The notes: generated by a model not told the origin, from the letters alone. Positions 23,724-32,506 are shown, counted from the stretch's first letter. The stretch is DNA of 38,313 bases from Nitrososphaerota archaeon (GCA_021325255.1 JAJPHP010000074.1:1-38313), one strand, 5' to 3'. Program-made: numbers and translations.

Positions 23724-24434
23724 TCATTTCGTGCACTCGATGACAAGTGTATGCGACAACGTTGGTCTTCCCAGTGAGATAATCATTGAAGTAACGCTAC
23801 TCCAAATCCCGTCAATTCCCATAAATCTGAAACCTTCGGACTTTAGAAGTCCCGTCCATTCCTTCGCTGTCCCGATACGGACGTGTGAGGGATTCACCTG
23901 ATGCGAGGTCCTGTAATCAATGGAAACCCCAGGATGCCCGAGGGGCATTTCGCCCCTCAGCAAGAGATAGCGGTTCCATAGAGAAACGAGGTTAGGAGTT
24001 AAGAGGATGAAGCGCCCATTTTGCTTCATGATACGATGACACTCCGAAACTAGGTTCCTCGTGTTGAAAATATGCTCTATCACGTCGGCGCACACTACGA
24101 TGTCATAGCATTCTGATGGTACGGGAGCGGGATCTTCCTCGACGTTCCATACAAAGGTGCGCGCCCCTTCCACTCGGCTCTTGGCAATTTCGAGCGCCTC
24201 TGGGATCACATCAAACCCATCTATTGATGCGATACCGCTCGACCGGTACGAAGAAAAGAACTTTCCATCGAAACACCCAACATCGCAAAGCGATTCTTTC
24301 TTAGGAGCAGACGAAATAATTCTCGATATCGCCCGCATCTTGGCTGCCGAGAGGGGGGAGTCAATCTCTTCCTTGAGAATGTTCTTTCCCGCCTCCTCAT
24401 TTTGCCTTCTGGTTAGGGCGGATTCACGATTCAT
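23724..24434 (-). CDS. Class I SAM-dependent methyltransferase
   Basis: 236 residues with a Rossmann-type methyltransferase core: motif I as LCDVGCFDGKFF (about 48-59), GFDVIPEALEIA as the acidic motif binding the SAM ribose, YDIVVCADVIEHIF as motif II, and RFILLTPN after the MKQNG turn. It resembles the Methyltransf_11/12 and MetW-like families that methylate small molecules, lipids or sugars. A C-terminal insertion (about 150-200) should bind the substrate. No substrate can be assigned. It ends 26 bases from the convergent surface-protein gene. Confidence 0.87.
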   Translation of the reverse strand: MNRESALTRRQNEEAGKNILKEEIDSPLSAAKMRAISRIISSAPKKESLCDVGCFDGKFFSSYRSSGIASIDGFDVIPEALEIAKSRVEGARTFVWNVEEDPAPVPSECYDIVVCADVIEHIFNTRNLVSECHRIMKQNGRFILLTPNLVSLWNRYLLLRGEMPLGHPGVSIDYRTSHQVNPSHVRIGTAKEWTGLLKSEGFRFMGIDGIWSSVTSMIISLGRPTLSHTLVIECTK

Positions 24435-25630
24435 GTTCTGACTCGACCATCATCTCAAAACCTTTCAAAGACAAAGTAACAAGAGAGGAAGATTCAATGT
24501 GACCCGCACTTGTTGTGCAAGATGAAATCAGAGTTCTGCAAAGGGAAACCGACCACCACGACAGGTTCTCTCTTCTAAGGAGTATCGGCTCTCCATAAGG
24601 CCTTCGGTGTAATCTCTTGGTGCGTCTTAGAAAAGCTTCGTATTCCTAGACCTTCTCCAGATGGCGTAGGCTAGCGGGTTGGAAAGTACAAATCGCTCTG
24701 ATTGAATCAAAGCATGTAGCATAAACAATCGGGGCCTCTTCTTGCATTGAAGAATACGATGAACCAGTCGCGAAGTTTGAATATGGTGCTTTTTGGGTCG
24801 ACCCCGATGTGTACAGTCCACACTGCGTAGAGGAAACAACCTGTACAAGAAGTCCGAACCCCTTCCTCTTCAGTTTGACTGACAAATCCTTACTGCTATT
24901 CACAATCGGTTGCTCTGTGAGCAACCCTTCCCCTTCTTCGAATTAGCCTTCTTGAAATTGAGGCATCACGGGATCATGTCAGTGGAACAGATCTGTTTTC
25001 AAGAGCGTCGCTTCTTGCAAGACTACTGTATCTTCTTGCAGTCCAATCTGTAATACTGCAATTGAATAACTTCAAAACCATCTGTCCAAGAGTGCGGAGA
25101 CGGAAATCTCCGATGAGGCGGCCGAGCAATCAGGTTTCAGCTCCAAATTTATGGAAAAAGGGAGCTTGCGCCACACATCGGCGACAATCTTTAGGCAGAG
25201 TACCAACAGGTTCTTGAGTGCCCTAATCCCGATGTTAGCCGCTGCTGTTTAAGATTATCAGGTCTTTGACAGAATGATTCATGAGAGTACAACAACATTG
25301 ATTTTCTGGAGCTGCTAGGGCACAACAGCCCAGAGCGCAGTGGTTATGAGGTGCAAACGGCGTTGAGACTTTCTGAGCTATTCGGTGGAGGGAATTCCAC
25401 TATGAGTATCTTCGCACTTCTCGACAATTGTCGAGAATTCAATGGGGTAACCCCCTAGAGGGTGGAGTAACGGAGCTAATTTGCTATATAAAGCTGGAAA
25501 CGGTAGAGGAACTTGCTACTGAGATCGATACGTTAGAATGTAATCCGCAAAGAATTCTTTCCGACTACTTCAGATTCTTCTTGTGTCAGAAGCTAACAGC
25601 TCAGTGCTTTCAATTTATCTCCTTTAGCCC
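24435..25630. other. Gene-poor region of about 1.2 kb, possibly decayed
   Basis: This is the longest stretch without a supportable gene. Short open frames overlap here: 24646-24924 and 24627-24848 on the minus strand, a plus-strand frame of about 70 codons without a start around 24726-24945, and 25428-25691 on the plus strand. None has a recognisable motif, and they contradict one another. A perfect palindrome sits at 25418-25437. It may be eroded accessory DNA, a large promoter region or an unrecognised RNA. Confidence 0.45.
25418..25437. repeat. 20-bp perfect palindrome
   Basis: TTCTCGACAATTGTCGAGAA is identical to its reverse complement over all 20 bases, with no spacer. Such symmetry suits a dimeric DNA-binding protein more than a transcript hairpin. 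It lies in the gene-poor stretch, about 560 bases upstream of the NitrOD5-like gene start but downstream of its coding end. Confidence 0.6.
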
Positions 25631-25981
25631 TTATCCCTTCTTGCCCTTAATCCATTGCTTCTTCGCGGTCTCAATCAACTCAAGTATGTAGGAGGAATTC
25701 GTAGTATTAGACTCTGGTACGCTAAACTCTATTGCAATCTGCTCAGCTATGCTCCTCTCTATCAACTGCGCACCTTTGCCGAATACCTCGGCTAGAAAGT
25801 CAAGGAATTCTCTCATATGAAGAGGGATTTCTTCTTTCTTGTGGCCGTACTCGGTCTCAAAATTCCAGTAGATCACGGCCTGCACTGCGGCACCAAAATG
25901 AGACAGACCGCAATCAATGCAGTAAACCAGCCTGGTGTTGAAATCCTTGGCATTCTTCCCAGGCTGATCCAAAAAAAGCAA
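25631..25981 (-). CDS. NitrOD5-like domain protein
   Basis: 116 residues, soluble and mostly helical. The core, AVIYWNFETEYG, then IPLHMREFLDFLAEVFGKGAQLIE, then IAEQIAIEF, matches my recollection of the NitrOD5 (Nitrosopumilus output domain 5) pattern: a helix around a tyrosine/tryptophan, a proline-started helix, then F-G-x-G-A-x-x-I-E. That domain is thought to be a signal-output module in Nitrososphaeria. An N-terminal CIDCGLSHF segment adds two cysteines. The start is TTG at 25981; no ATG is available. The identification is by memory of the pattern and is moderate. Confidence 0.7.
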   Translation of the reverse strand: MLFLDQPGKNAKDFNTRLVYCIDCGLSHFGAAVQAVIYWNFETEYGHKKEEIPLHMREFLDFLAEVFGKGAQLIERSIAEQIAIEFSVPESNTTNSSYILELIETAKKQWIKGKKG

Positions 25982-26128
25982 TCGCCCAAGACCACCTCAG
26001 CGTGGTACTTATGTGCTTTTTGCTGTTTCGTAGATTTCTATTCGACATTTAGCCAAAAAATAGTCGGTCAATGAAGAGCAAGTGCTTGTTTTCAGACTCA
26101 CTAGGTCAGTCGGATATCAACTTGTTCT

Positions 26129-26764
26129 TCAACTACGATTTTCGTCGATCCCACTACTTTCCGAATCTGCTATGGATGGGGCTGTGCTAGCGAGCTGCCT
26201 CCTCTCGATGCGCGCTTCATACACCGCAAAGAAGAGGAATACAAGTGCAATTGTATGTTCTGCGATGTCCAAACCGTACCAATTGGTTGCAACGAGATCC
26301 TCGATTTGGTCCAACGGTATGTTCTGTGCATAACTCAACACGAAGGCAGTGAACGCAAGAACAGAGACCAATGCTACCTTTCTTTGCGATGCCTCAGTTC
26401 CCCTAAGGGCCTCACGAATTGTGAGAAAGAGGAAGAAGAGTGTGAGCAGGTGGAAGAGTACCTCCAAGAAAATATGCTGGAACCCGGAGGTCACTTCGGG
26501 CCAAGTAAATACGGAGTCAAGGTAAACCGGAGCGTCTTCGGTAAGCGGCCAAATCAAAGCAAGGAAGGCGAATAGCTGAATCCATCGCCTGCCAAAGGCG
26601 AAGATAACGACGGCGAGTATCGTCGGAAACATGAGAGCCCAGAAGAAGGCACCCCATCCCAAAGCCACCCTTGTGATGTAAAGGTACCACTGAGGAACGA
26701 TAACCGCAATTGAAATGGTGCAAAAGGCTACGATATTGTAAAGGGTTTGTCTTCCCATTTTCAT
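26129..26764 (-). CDS. Six-helix membrane protein of unknown function
   Basis: 211 residues with about six transmembrane helices (residues 8-29, 35-60, 63-76, 95-118, 128-148 and 165-185) and a charged C-terminal tail. A loop with PLTEDAPVYLDSVFTWPEVTS lies on one face, followed by a histidine-bearing helix (FQHIFLEVLFHLLTL). I recognise no family. The ATG at 26764 (or 26758) is divergent from the NfeD-like gene, with a very short shared promoter region. Confidence 0.75.
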   Translation of the reverse strand: MKMGRQTLYNIVAFCTISIAVIVPQWYLYITRVALGWGAFFWALMFPTILAVVIFAFGRRWIQLFAFLALIWPLTEDAPVYLDSVFTWPEVTSGFQHIFLEVLFHLLTLFFLFLTIREALRGTEASQRKVALVSVLAFTAFVLSYAQNIPLDQIEDLVATNWYGLDIAEHTIALVFLFFAVYEARIERRQLASTAPSIADSESSGIDENRS

Positions 26765-26830
26765 ACATCCGCCTCACCTGCTTTTTCTTTCTTGTTGGTC
26801 AAGTCCGAGATTGTCTGTAAATTCTTTATC

Positions 26831-27493
26831 ATGCGCATTAGGAAAAACCTCCATGAAACTCAAAAGGCCAAGTTTCTCTCCTCATACATTGCTTCTTTTT
26901 TTCGCCTTGTAGTACTAAAATATCTAGCCAACCTACATATTGGCAACAAAATTCGAGCCTTTGAAGTGAAACAATTTGTGAAAGCAGCCCAAAACGATTC
27001 TCGACTTAATGATGAAGAAATACCCCACTACTCTAATTTCTTCACGTTTGCGAGATTTGGTCCGGATACTATTTTCATTTTTGCCTTGCTAACTCTGGGG
27101 ACTCTTGCTCTTTGTGAATACGGTTTATTCTACCTTGCAGCTTCAACTTGCGGGACCCTATTTGCAATCTTCGCCGCAGAGTCGGTTGAAGTAATCCACC
27201 AGAGTCGACCGCAGCAGAAAAAGATTGTTGGTGCAAGATGCCTGATTGTTCGCAGCGTCTCCTTGGGCAGCAGAGGAGTTGTAAAGTTATACGAAAAGCA
27301 AGGAAAGCTGGATCCTGAGTTTTGGTCTGGAGAATCTGATTGCCTTTTAGAAGAGGGGGCTACTGCAATGGTAGTGGGCTCGAACGGCATTATTTTGCAA
27401 ATTGCACCGTTGGAGAATGAAACTCAGAAACGGAGCCATGAGGAAAGAGAAAACAGCACATATCTTGCTTGTAACAAGATTCCCTCTGCCTAG
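26831..27493 (+). CDS. NfeD-like membrane protein with C-terminal OB domain
   Basis: The C-terminal 75 residues look like the NfeD OB fold: GARCLIVRSVSLGSRGVVKLYEK, then W-S-G-E-S, then EEGATAMVVGSNGIILQIAP. Two adjacent hydrophobic helices lie before it (about 75-120), and the first 70 residues are basic and soluble. NfeD proteins usually work with membrane stomatin/SPFH proteins; none is encoded nearby. A longer frame begins with TTG at 26747, but I chose the ATG at 26831 because the earlier part overlaps the divergent gene. Confidence 0.72.
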   Translation: MRIRKNLHETQKAKFLSSYIASFFRLVVLKYLANLHIGNKIRAFEVKQFVKAAQNDSRLNDEEIPHYSNFFTFARFGPDTIFIFALLTLGTLALCEYGLFYLAASTCGTLFAIFAAESVEVIHQSRPQQKKIVGARCLIVRSVSLGSRGVVKLYEKQGKLDPEFWSGESDCLLEEGATAMVVGSNGIILQIAPLENETQKRSHEERENSTYLACNKIPSA

Positions 27494-27512
27494 AGTTAGC
27501 TAACTGAGAGAA

Positions 27513-28697
27513 TCAGCTCAAGGCGCCTCCATTCTCTTTTCTCTCCCGCAAAATAGTTGGTACCGCAAGAGAGATTGCAAGCGTCCCAAGGATAATTAGT
27601 GAAAACGCGGTCGAGTTTATCAGTCCCCTGCTCAGGGCAACGCTTGCGACGACTATACCAACAGCTCCCCTGCCGCCAGTAATGACAGATATCTGCTTTG
27701 CTCCCTTGTGTTCTACCTTGAGAATTCGTTTCGCCGCTTGGTAGGTAAGCAAGATAGATGGTGGAATAGAGATCAGGATTATCCCTGGAAGAGCTATCAC
27801 TACGAGCGCGAGACTCCCCTGTGACAGGAAGGCTTCTGTACCGGCAAATCCGAAGAAGATAGGGATAAAGAACGCCCTATTCATCCTAGTCAAGGTGGTA
27901 GAGATAGTTTTGAAGGTCTTCTTCCCTACGAGCCCATCGTGGATAATTAGTCCAGCAAAGAAGGCCCCAATTATGTAACTGATTCCGATCAGCTCAAAGA
28001 AGAACGCTACGATCAATCCGAGTACTATGAGCATTGCATAAGAGATGTCTTCCCTCTTGAGCAGCCTCCCAATTCTCCGCAGCGACTTCTGGACCACCTC
28101 TGGTCTGGAATTGAGGAGATAATCCACCGCGATGAAACACGCTGTGAAGACGAGTGTGTAGATAATGACGGAGAGTGTGCTCTGAACCGAGAGCGAGATG
28201 CCTGCGAGCAGGATGAATGCGACCACGTCGGCAATTACGGTCGATGCGAGTATTATCCGACCCGATTCCTGTTCCAAAATCCTGTACTGCATCACTAGGA
28301 CTGAAATTATCGAGATAGAGGGGACGGCAATCGCAAGGGCGAAAACAAAATCTGCGGCGTAACCGAAGGGGAGCGTGGCGAGGGAGATAACCAGTGCGAG
28401 AACAAGCGGAACAATGAGACTCGTTACCGAAATCAAGGCAGCTTTGTGTACATGCGCTCGGAGAGATTGTGTTTCGAGCTCGACCCCGATATGAAAAATT
28501 ATGAAGAAGAGCGCTATCGAGGACAGAGCCTGTATCTGATCATTTGGCTGTATAATGCCAAGAACTGTGGGCCCGAGGATAATGCCGCTTAGAAGTTCTC
28601 CGGCGACTGAGGGAAGGCCGAATTGTTCGAAAATTTCTCCGATGATAACTGCAAATGCAAGTACCACGAGGACCTCGAAGATTATCTCATAGGCCAC
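27513..28697 (-). CDS. CPA2-family monovalent cation/proton antiporter
   Basis: 394 residues with about 12 membrane helices. It exchanges Na+ or K+ for H+ at the cell membrane. The N-terminus has GEIFEQFGLPSVAGELLSGIILGP, typical of the KefB/NhaS3 family; the helix with STVIADVVAFILL carries the conserved acidic residue of the transport site, and GGRGAVGIVVASVALSRGLI matches the helix-10 arginine region. It ends right after the last helix, so it lacks the RCK/TrkA nucleotide-binding domain of Kef channels. The start is GTG at 28697. It converges on the NfeD-like gene 19 bases away. Confidence 0.92.
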   Translation of the reverse strand: MAYEIIFEVLVVLAFAVIIGEIFEQFGLPSVAGELLSGIILGPTVLGIIQPNDQIQALSSIALFFIIFHIGVELETQSLRAHVHKAALISVTSLIVPLVLALVISLATLPFGYAADFVFALAIAVPSISIISVLVMQYRILEQESGRIILASTVIADVVAFILLAGISLSVQSTLSVIIYTLVFTACFIAVDYLLNSRPEVVQKSLRRIGRLLKREDISYAMLIVLGLIVAFFFELIGISYIIGAFFAGLIIHDGLVGKKTFKTISTTLTRMNRAFFIPIFFGFAGTEAFLSQGSLALVVIALPGIILISIPPSILLTYQAAKRILKVEHKGAKQISVITGGRGAVGIVVASVALSRGLINSTAFSLIILGTLAISLAVPTILRERKENGGALS

Positions 28698-28956
28698 AGT
28701 GCAATTATTCAGCTCTGCCGTAACTCTGACGTTCTCTTAAGGCATTGGAGAATGGCGGCACTGGTTTTCCCTTTCCTTTTCCTAGTCTCTTGAGGACCCA
28801 GATCTTGATCACGCGCACCGACATTGGCTCCTTATCCTCTTACAGCAAAGCCATCGCGGGCAATCAAAGCATGAGAGAACTGGACATCGCGAAGTGAGCA
28901 AGGAGAGGGGCCTCTCATCAAAAGGTTCTTCCGTGCCAAAACGTCCTGCTGGTTGA

Positions 28957-30225
28957 TCAGATCTTTACTGACTCCTTGAGAGCGGTGACAAGGGTTCTCC
29001 TAGCTTCATCGATTCGCGCTTCGGAAACTCTTCCCACCGATAATCCCTTCTTCTCTCTCGCTTCAATTGCCTCCGCGAACTTTCCGGCAAGTTGACCGAG
29101 CTGAGCAGAGCTGATCGTGTTAGGGTCGCGAAGTATCGCAATAAGCGAGCGTGCAAAATTCATCTCCTGCTGCATAGACTCCGCCTCTGCCTTTACCGCT
29201 CGAACCTCTCCCCGGATTCTGTCACGCTCCCGCAGCAGACCAAGTATCTCGGCCTCTGCACTGCTCCTCTCATCTTCCACCCTTGCGTGCATTGCTCGCT
29301 CCCTTGCCTCATAGGCTCTCTCCAGCGTGCGACTCTGCGTGGCGTAATAGTTCTGAAGGTTACTGATTCTCTCCTGAATTTCGGCGACCTGTCTGTTCAA
29401 AGTCTCGATCCGCGCGGTAACGAGCGTCTCCTCTGACTTGAGATCCTCGAGCCTGTGCTCCGACCTCGCAAGGGCCTCCTCAATCGATTTGCCTCTCGAA
29501 AGCAACCTTGCGATCTCCTTTGCTGTCTCTTTTGGAGCAAGCTGGAATCTTTTCAACTGGTCGACAAACACTGTGATAGAGCTTGAATCAAGCCCGAGTT
29601 CCAGGAGTTTCTTGTAATCTGAAATGTACGCACTTATCTCCTCGGCTCGAAAGCCGGTCTTATGGAGGTTACTTTGCAGCGATTTCAGGTCGTCGAGATT
29701 CGAAATGCTCTTTCTTAGCTCCTCCTCACTAACCTCTATTTCTTTGAGGTTCAGGGAAGCTCTAGAGATCTCTTCAATCTTCGACCTGGCGTCCTGCAGA
29801 ATTTCACCTATACTCTTCTTGTGTTCTTCTTCCAGCGCCTTGAGCTCCTTGGCGTGCACCGATATGTCTCCAATTTCCGGCCCGTACCGTTTGCATAGTC
29901 TAATCGCTTCGGCAAGTTGCTGGTCTGTCATGCCAGATCCTTCGAGTTCGCTCTTCCACTGTACCAATCTGATCAGTTGTTCAGCAGTAATCTTGCCCCT
30001 CTTCAACAAGAGCAATAGTTTTTGAAAATCTGGATCTTGCGCTTTCTCATCATTCTTAGCTCGGGTGTCCTTCTCTTTCTTCTTGCTTTTCGGCGAAATC
30101 GAACTTTTCTTCTTATTCTCGGGCCGCCTCACCAGCTTGACGTTCTTCTCGTTCCTCCTGGAATTGTTGAATTTCTTCTTCTTGTTGTTGTTAGCCCTAC
30201 CTTCATCTCGTCGCTCTTTCGTCAT
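28957..30225 (-). CDS. Lysine-rich coiled-coil protein
   Basis: 422 residues without membrane segments. The first 65 residues are disordered and dominated by Lys, Arg and Asn. Then come a small helical part (about 66-140), a heptad-rich coiled coil (about 145-200 and 265-360) and a C-terminal helical end. A middle segment (about 200-255) with GLDSSSITVFVDQLKRF breaks the coil. It recalls SMC-like or scaffold coiled coils, but no ATP site is present. The basic tail could bind nucleic acid or ribosomes. No homologous family is known to me; similar proteins are frequent in Nitrososphaeria. The start is ATG at 30225. Confidence 0.8.
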   Translation of the reverse strand: MTKERRDEGRANNNKKKKFNNSRRNEKNVKLVRRPENKKKSSISPKSKKKEKDTRAKNDEKAQDPDFQKLLLLLKRGKITAEQLIRLVQWKSELEGSGMTDQQLAEAIRLCKRYGPEIGDISVHAKELKALEEEHKKSIGEILQDARSKIEEISRASLNLKEIEVSEEELRKSISNLDDLKSLQSNLHKTGFRAEEISAYISDYKKLLELGLDSSSITVFVDQLKRFQLAPKETAKEIARLLSRGKSIEEALARSEHRLEDLKSEETLVTARIETLNRQVAEIQERISNLQNYYATQSRTLERAYEARERAMHARVEDERSSAEAEILGLLRERDRIRGEVRAVKAEAESMQQEMNFARSLIAILRDPNTISSAQLGQLAGKFAEAIEAREKKGLSVGRVSEARIDEARRTLVTALKESVKI

Positions 30226-30426
30226 TTTCTTTTCCCATTTCCTTGCTGACTAATCGCAATACCCCGTTCACTGCGATGAGAATGCGTGTTGATATGTGTT
30301 AAGATGTATGAGGGAACGTCCGGAAAGCGACTTCAGATCATATAATGGCGTATCGAGTTTGGAGTAAAGCAAGAGAGCTCAATCGCGCCGTCAGACCAAT
30401 CAAGTAACAGACCATTCCTTGTTTCC

Positions 30427-30436
30427 TTTTTATAAT
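30427..30436 (+). promoter_or_regulatory. TATA box of the aldolase gene
   Basis: TTTTTATAAT is a strong match. The expected transcription start, near 30458, lies beyond the ATG at 30449, which argues for a later start codon. Confidence 0.5.
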
Positions 30437-30448
30437 CCGTAAAATACG

Positions 30449-31282
30449 ATGCCTCTCGGAAAACAGAAGAGCTCGCTTTGTCCAAACGTGTTTGGTGCTG
30501 AAAAATTGCTGATCAGGAATAATTTAAAGAGAAAACTCAAGAGCGAAAAGCTGTGCCTTGGAACCTGGATTACGATAGGCAATCCTGACATTGTTGAGAT
30601 CTTAAAGAATTTCGAATTCGATTGGTTCGTTTTTGACATGGAGCACTCCTACATCTCCATTGAAACCACCAAGACGATGTTACAGGCCCTTGGAGATGAC
30701 CCGAGTGGGAGCGGCGCCACTCCGATTGTGAGAGTCGGCATGAACGACCAGCTTCTGACGAAACGTGCACTTGACGTCGGGGCGCAAGGAATTCTTGTGC
30801 CACTAGTAAACACAGCTGAGGAAGCAAGACATGTGGTAAAGTATGCGATGTATCCACCGAAAGGAGTCAGGGGAGCCGGACCCGGGAGGGCTGCAACTTA
30901 TGGAATGAAGACAGGCGAATATCTGCGGGTAGCCAACGATGAACTCGTTCTCGCGGTGCAGATCGAAACCGTGGAGGCACTATCAAATGCGGAGGAGATT
31001 GTTTCCACCGAAGGTGTCGACATTGGCTTCGTCGGCCCCACTGATCTGACAATATCTCTTGGACTGATCGATGACAGAGGGAATCCAAAAGTAGCCGAGG
31101 CTATGCGAAACGTCGTCAAGACCTGCAACAAGTACGACAAGGTGCCGGGAACGATGGCGCTCAACATGGACGAAGCAAGGAAGTGGAGTGAGCTGGGTTT
31201 CAAGTTCATCTCTCTGGGGTCGGATGCAAAGCACCTCATCTCCGGTGCAAGGTCCTTCCTAGAATTTGCGAAGAAATTGTGA
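30449..31282 (+). CDS. HpcH/HpaI-family class II aldolase
   Basis: A metal-dependent aldolase that splits or joins 2-oxo-acid skeletons such as 4-hydroxy-2-oxo-heptanedioate, in a TIM-barrel fold. Visible family residues are the catalytic His in FDMEHSYI, the Arg in IVRVGMND, Glu in QIETVEAL and Asp in GFVGPTDLTISLG, which bind Mg/Mn and pyruvate. The real start is uncertain: the ATG at 30449 sits too close to the TATA box at 30427-30436, so a GTG at 30488 fits better and leaves the KRKLKSEKLCLGTW strand intact. No pathway neighbours are present, so the physiological substrate is unknown. Confidence 0.9.
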   Translation: MPLGKQKSSLCPNVFGAEKLLIRNNLKRKLKSEKLCLGTWITIGNPDIVEILKNFEFDWFVFDMEHSYISIETTKTMLQALGDDPSGSGATPIVRVGMNDQLLTKRALDVGAQGILVPLVNTAEEARHVVKYAMYPPKGVRGAGPGRAATYGMKTGEYLRVANDELVLAVQIETVEALSNAEEIVSTEGVDIGFVGPTDLTISLGLIDDRGNPKVAEAMRNVVKTCNKYDKVPGTMALNMDEARKWSELGFKFISLGSDAKHLISGARSFLEFAKKL

Positions 31283-31320
31283 CTGCAATTTCTTACACTT
31301 CTCCCTGGATTCCTACGGAT

Positions 31321-31346
31321 TTTTCCTGGCTTGCAAGCCAAGAAAA
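31321..31346. repeat. Inverted repeat downstream of the aldolase gene
   Basis: TTTTC/GAAAA and TGGCTTG/CAAGCCA arms surround each other with one C-A mismatch, a 26-base near-perfect palindrome. It lies 39 bases after the stop codon, so it may terminate or stabilise the aldolase transcript. Confidence 0.45.
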
Positions 31347-31499
31347 GAGCTGTCCGATGGAAAAAATACACCATTTTCCTTCGTAAGTTCTACATTTCTA
31401 AAAATCGCTCCGTGACTGGGTAGCTTAGATTCTCAGTCAACAAATTGATGCTCTCCCCCACATACTTACCGCATTCTAGAAAGGGACGAAAACAAAAGC

Positions 31500-32024
31500 A
31501 TGGATATCAACAAAGAAGAAGATACTAAAACTTCGAAGAATATCGGTTTCGCATCGGGCCTGCAATCGCTCTCTGACGCGCTCATTGCCTTGGTCGAGCA
31601 AGCCTCGCCTTCAGTGGTGAGCTTGGCCTCAGTGATACCTGACGCAGGGAGAAGAAGGTGGGGCAGATTCGGGCTCGGTACCGGGGTTGTCTTGAGCGAA
31701 GATGAAGGCCACATTATTTCAAACAGTCATGTCGTGCATAGGGCGCAGGAAGCGGAAGTCGGACTTCCAAGCGGTGAAACAGCGCGTGCAAAGGTGGTAG
31801 GGAGAGACGCAGAGAGTGATCTCGCACTACTCAAACTGGAAAGCAAGGTCGGCAGCTTGAAATCTATTCAATTTGGCGACTCCGACCAGCTGAAGGTAGG
31901 TCAATTTGTAATCGCCGTTGCACGAGCTTTCGGAGCAGATCCAAGCGCAACCTCGGGAATTATCACCAGTTCGAGGCGAAGCATCAGAGGTGGGGTGGCC
32001 AGCTCTTTGAGAATGTCATCGTAA
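31500..32024 (+). CDS. HtrA-like serine protease, N-terminal part (frameshifted)
   Basis: Encodes the first half of a trypsin-like HtrA/DegP protease, with H77 in SNSHVV and D107 in ESDLALLKL of the catalytic triad. The frame ends in TAA at 32024, while the continuation QLFENVIVSDA is in another frame, starting right after a GGGG run at 31992-31995. Adding one G there would join both parts into one protein of about 335 residues. No signal peptide is present: the N-terminus is polar (MDINKEEDTKTS), so the intact protein would be cytoplasmic. It may be a pseudogene, a sequencing error or a programmed shift. Confidence 0.85.
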   Translation: MDINKEEDTKTSKNIGFASGLQSLSDALIALVEQASPSVVSLASVIPDAGRRRWGRFGLGTGVVLSEDEGHIISNSHVVHRAQEAEVGLPSGETARAKVVGRDAESDLALLKLESKVGSLKSIQFGDSDQLKVGQFVIAVARAFGADPSATSGIITSSRRSIRGGVASSLRMSS

Positions 32025-32035
32025 GTGACGCACAG

Positions 32036-32506
32036 GTGAACCCGGGCTACTCTGGAAGCCCACTTCTCGACACCTCCGGGAACATGGTCGCCCTAAACAC
32101 GGCCTTCGCATTCTCGCGAGCGCTTTCGATACCCGCAAACAGGGTCAGGGAGATAGCAGAGAAACTCAAAAGAGACGGAAGGGTGAGGCACGCATACCTT
32201 GGCGTCACGTTGGATCCAATCCCGCTTCCCCAAGATGTCGCAAGAGTTTCTCGATCGCACGAAGGCAGGGATTACGGTCTTATGGTGCTCTCGGTATCGG
32301 ACGAGAGTCCTGCCAAGTCTGCCGGCCTTGCGATCGGCGACGTGTTGATGGCATTCGACGAGCAGCAGGTGTCAAGCTACACCGACCTGAGAAAACTTCT
32401 GAAGGAGAATGCGATAGGCAAGACTGCAAAGATTTCGGTGTTGCGCGGCGGAAAGATCAGCGATTTCGAAATCACCCCGGCCGACGACGAGCAGATAGCA
32501 CAGTAG
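32036..32506 (+). CDS. HtrA-like serine protease, C-terminal part with PDZ domain
   Basis: The second half of the broken HtrA gene. Its GTG start at 32036 is probably not real: the frame is open back to the G-run. NPGYSGSPLLD contains the nucleophilic Ser, where HtrA normally has G-N-S-G-G-P; here Asn is Tyr and the second Gly is Ser. After RVRHAYLGVTLDP a PDZ domain follows (LMVLSVSDESPAKSAGLAIGDVLMAFD, with the usual GL-x-x-GD-x-I-x-x turn), ending at residue 156. The PDZ would recognise substrate C-termini. Confidence 0.85.
   Translation: MNPGYSGSPLLDTSGNMVALNTAFAFSRALSIPANRVREIAEKLKRDGRVRHAYLGVTLDPIPLPQDVARVSRSHEGRDYGLMVLSVSDESPAKSAGLAIGDVLMAFDEQQVSSYTDLRKLLKENAIGKTAKISVLRGGKISDFEITPADDEQIAQ

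Noticed and set aside
24646..24924. 92-codon minus-strand frame in the gene-poor stretch
   Set aside because: No recognisable motif, a TTG start without signals, and competing frames on both strands. Kept only as part of the possibly decayed region.
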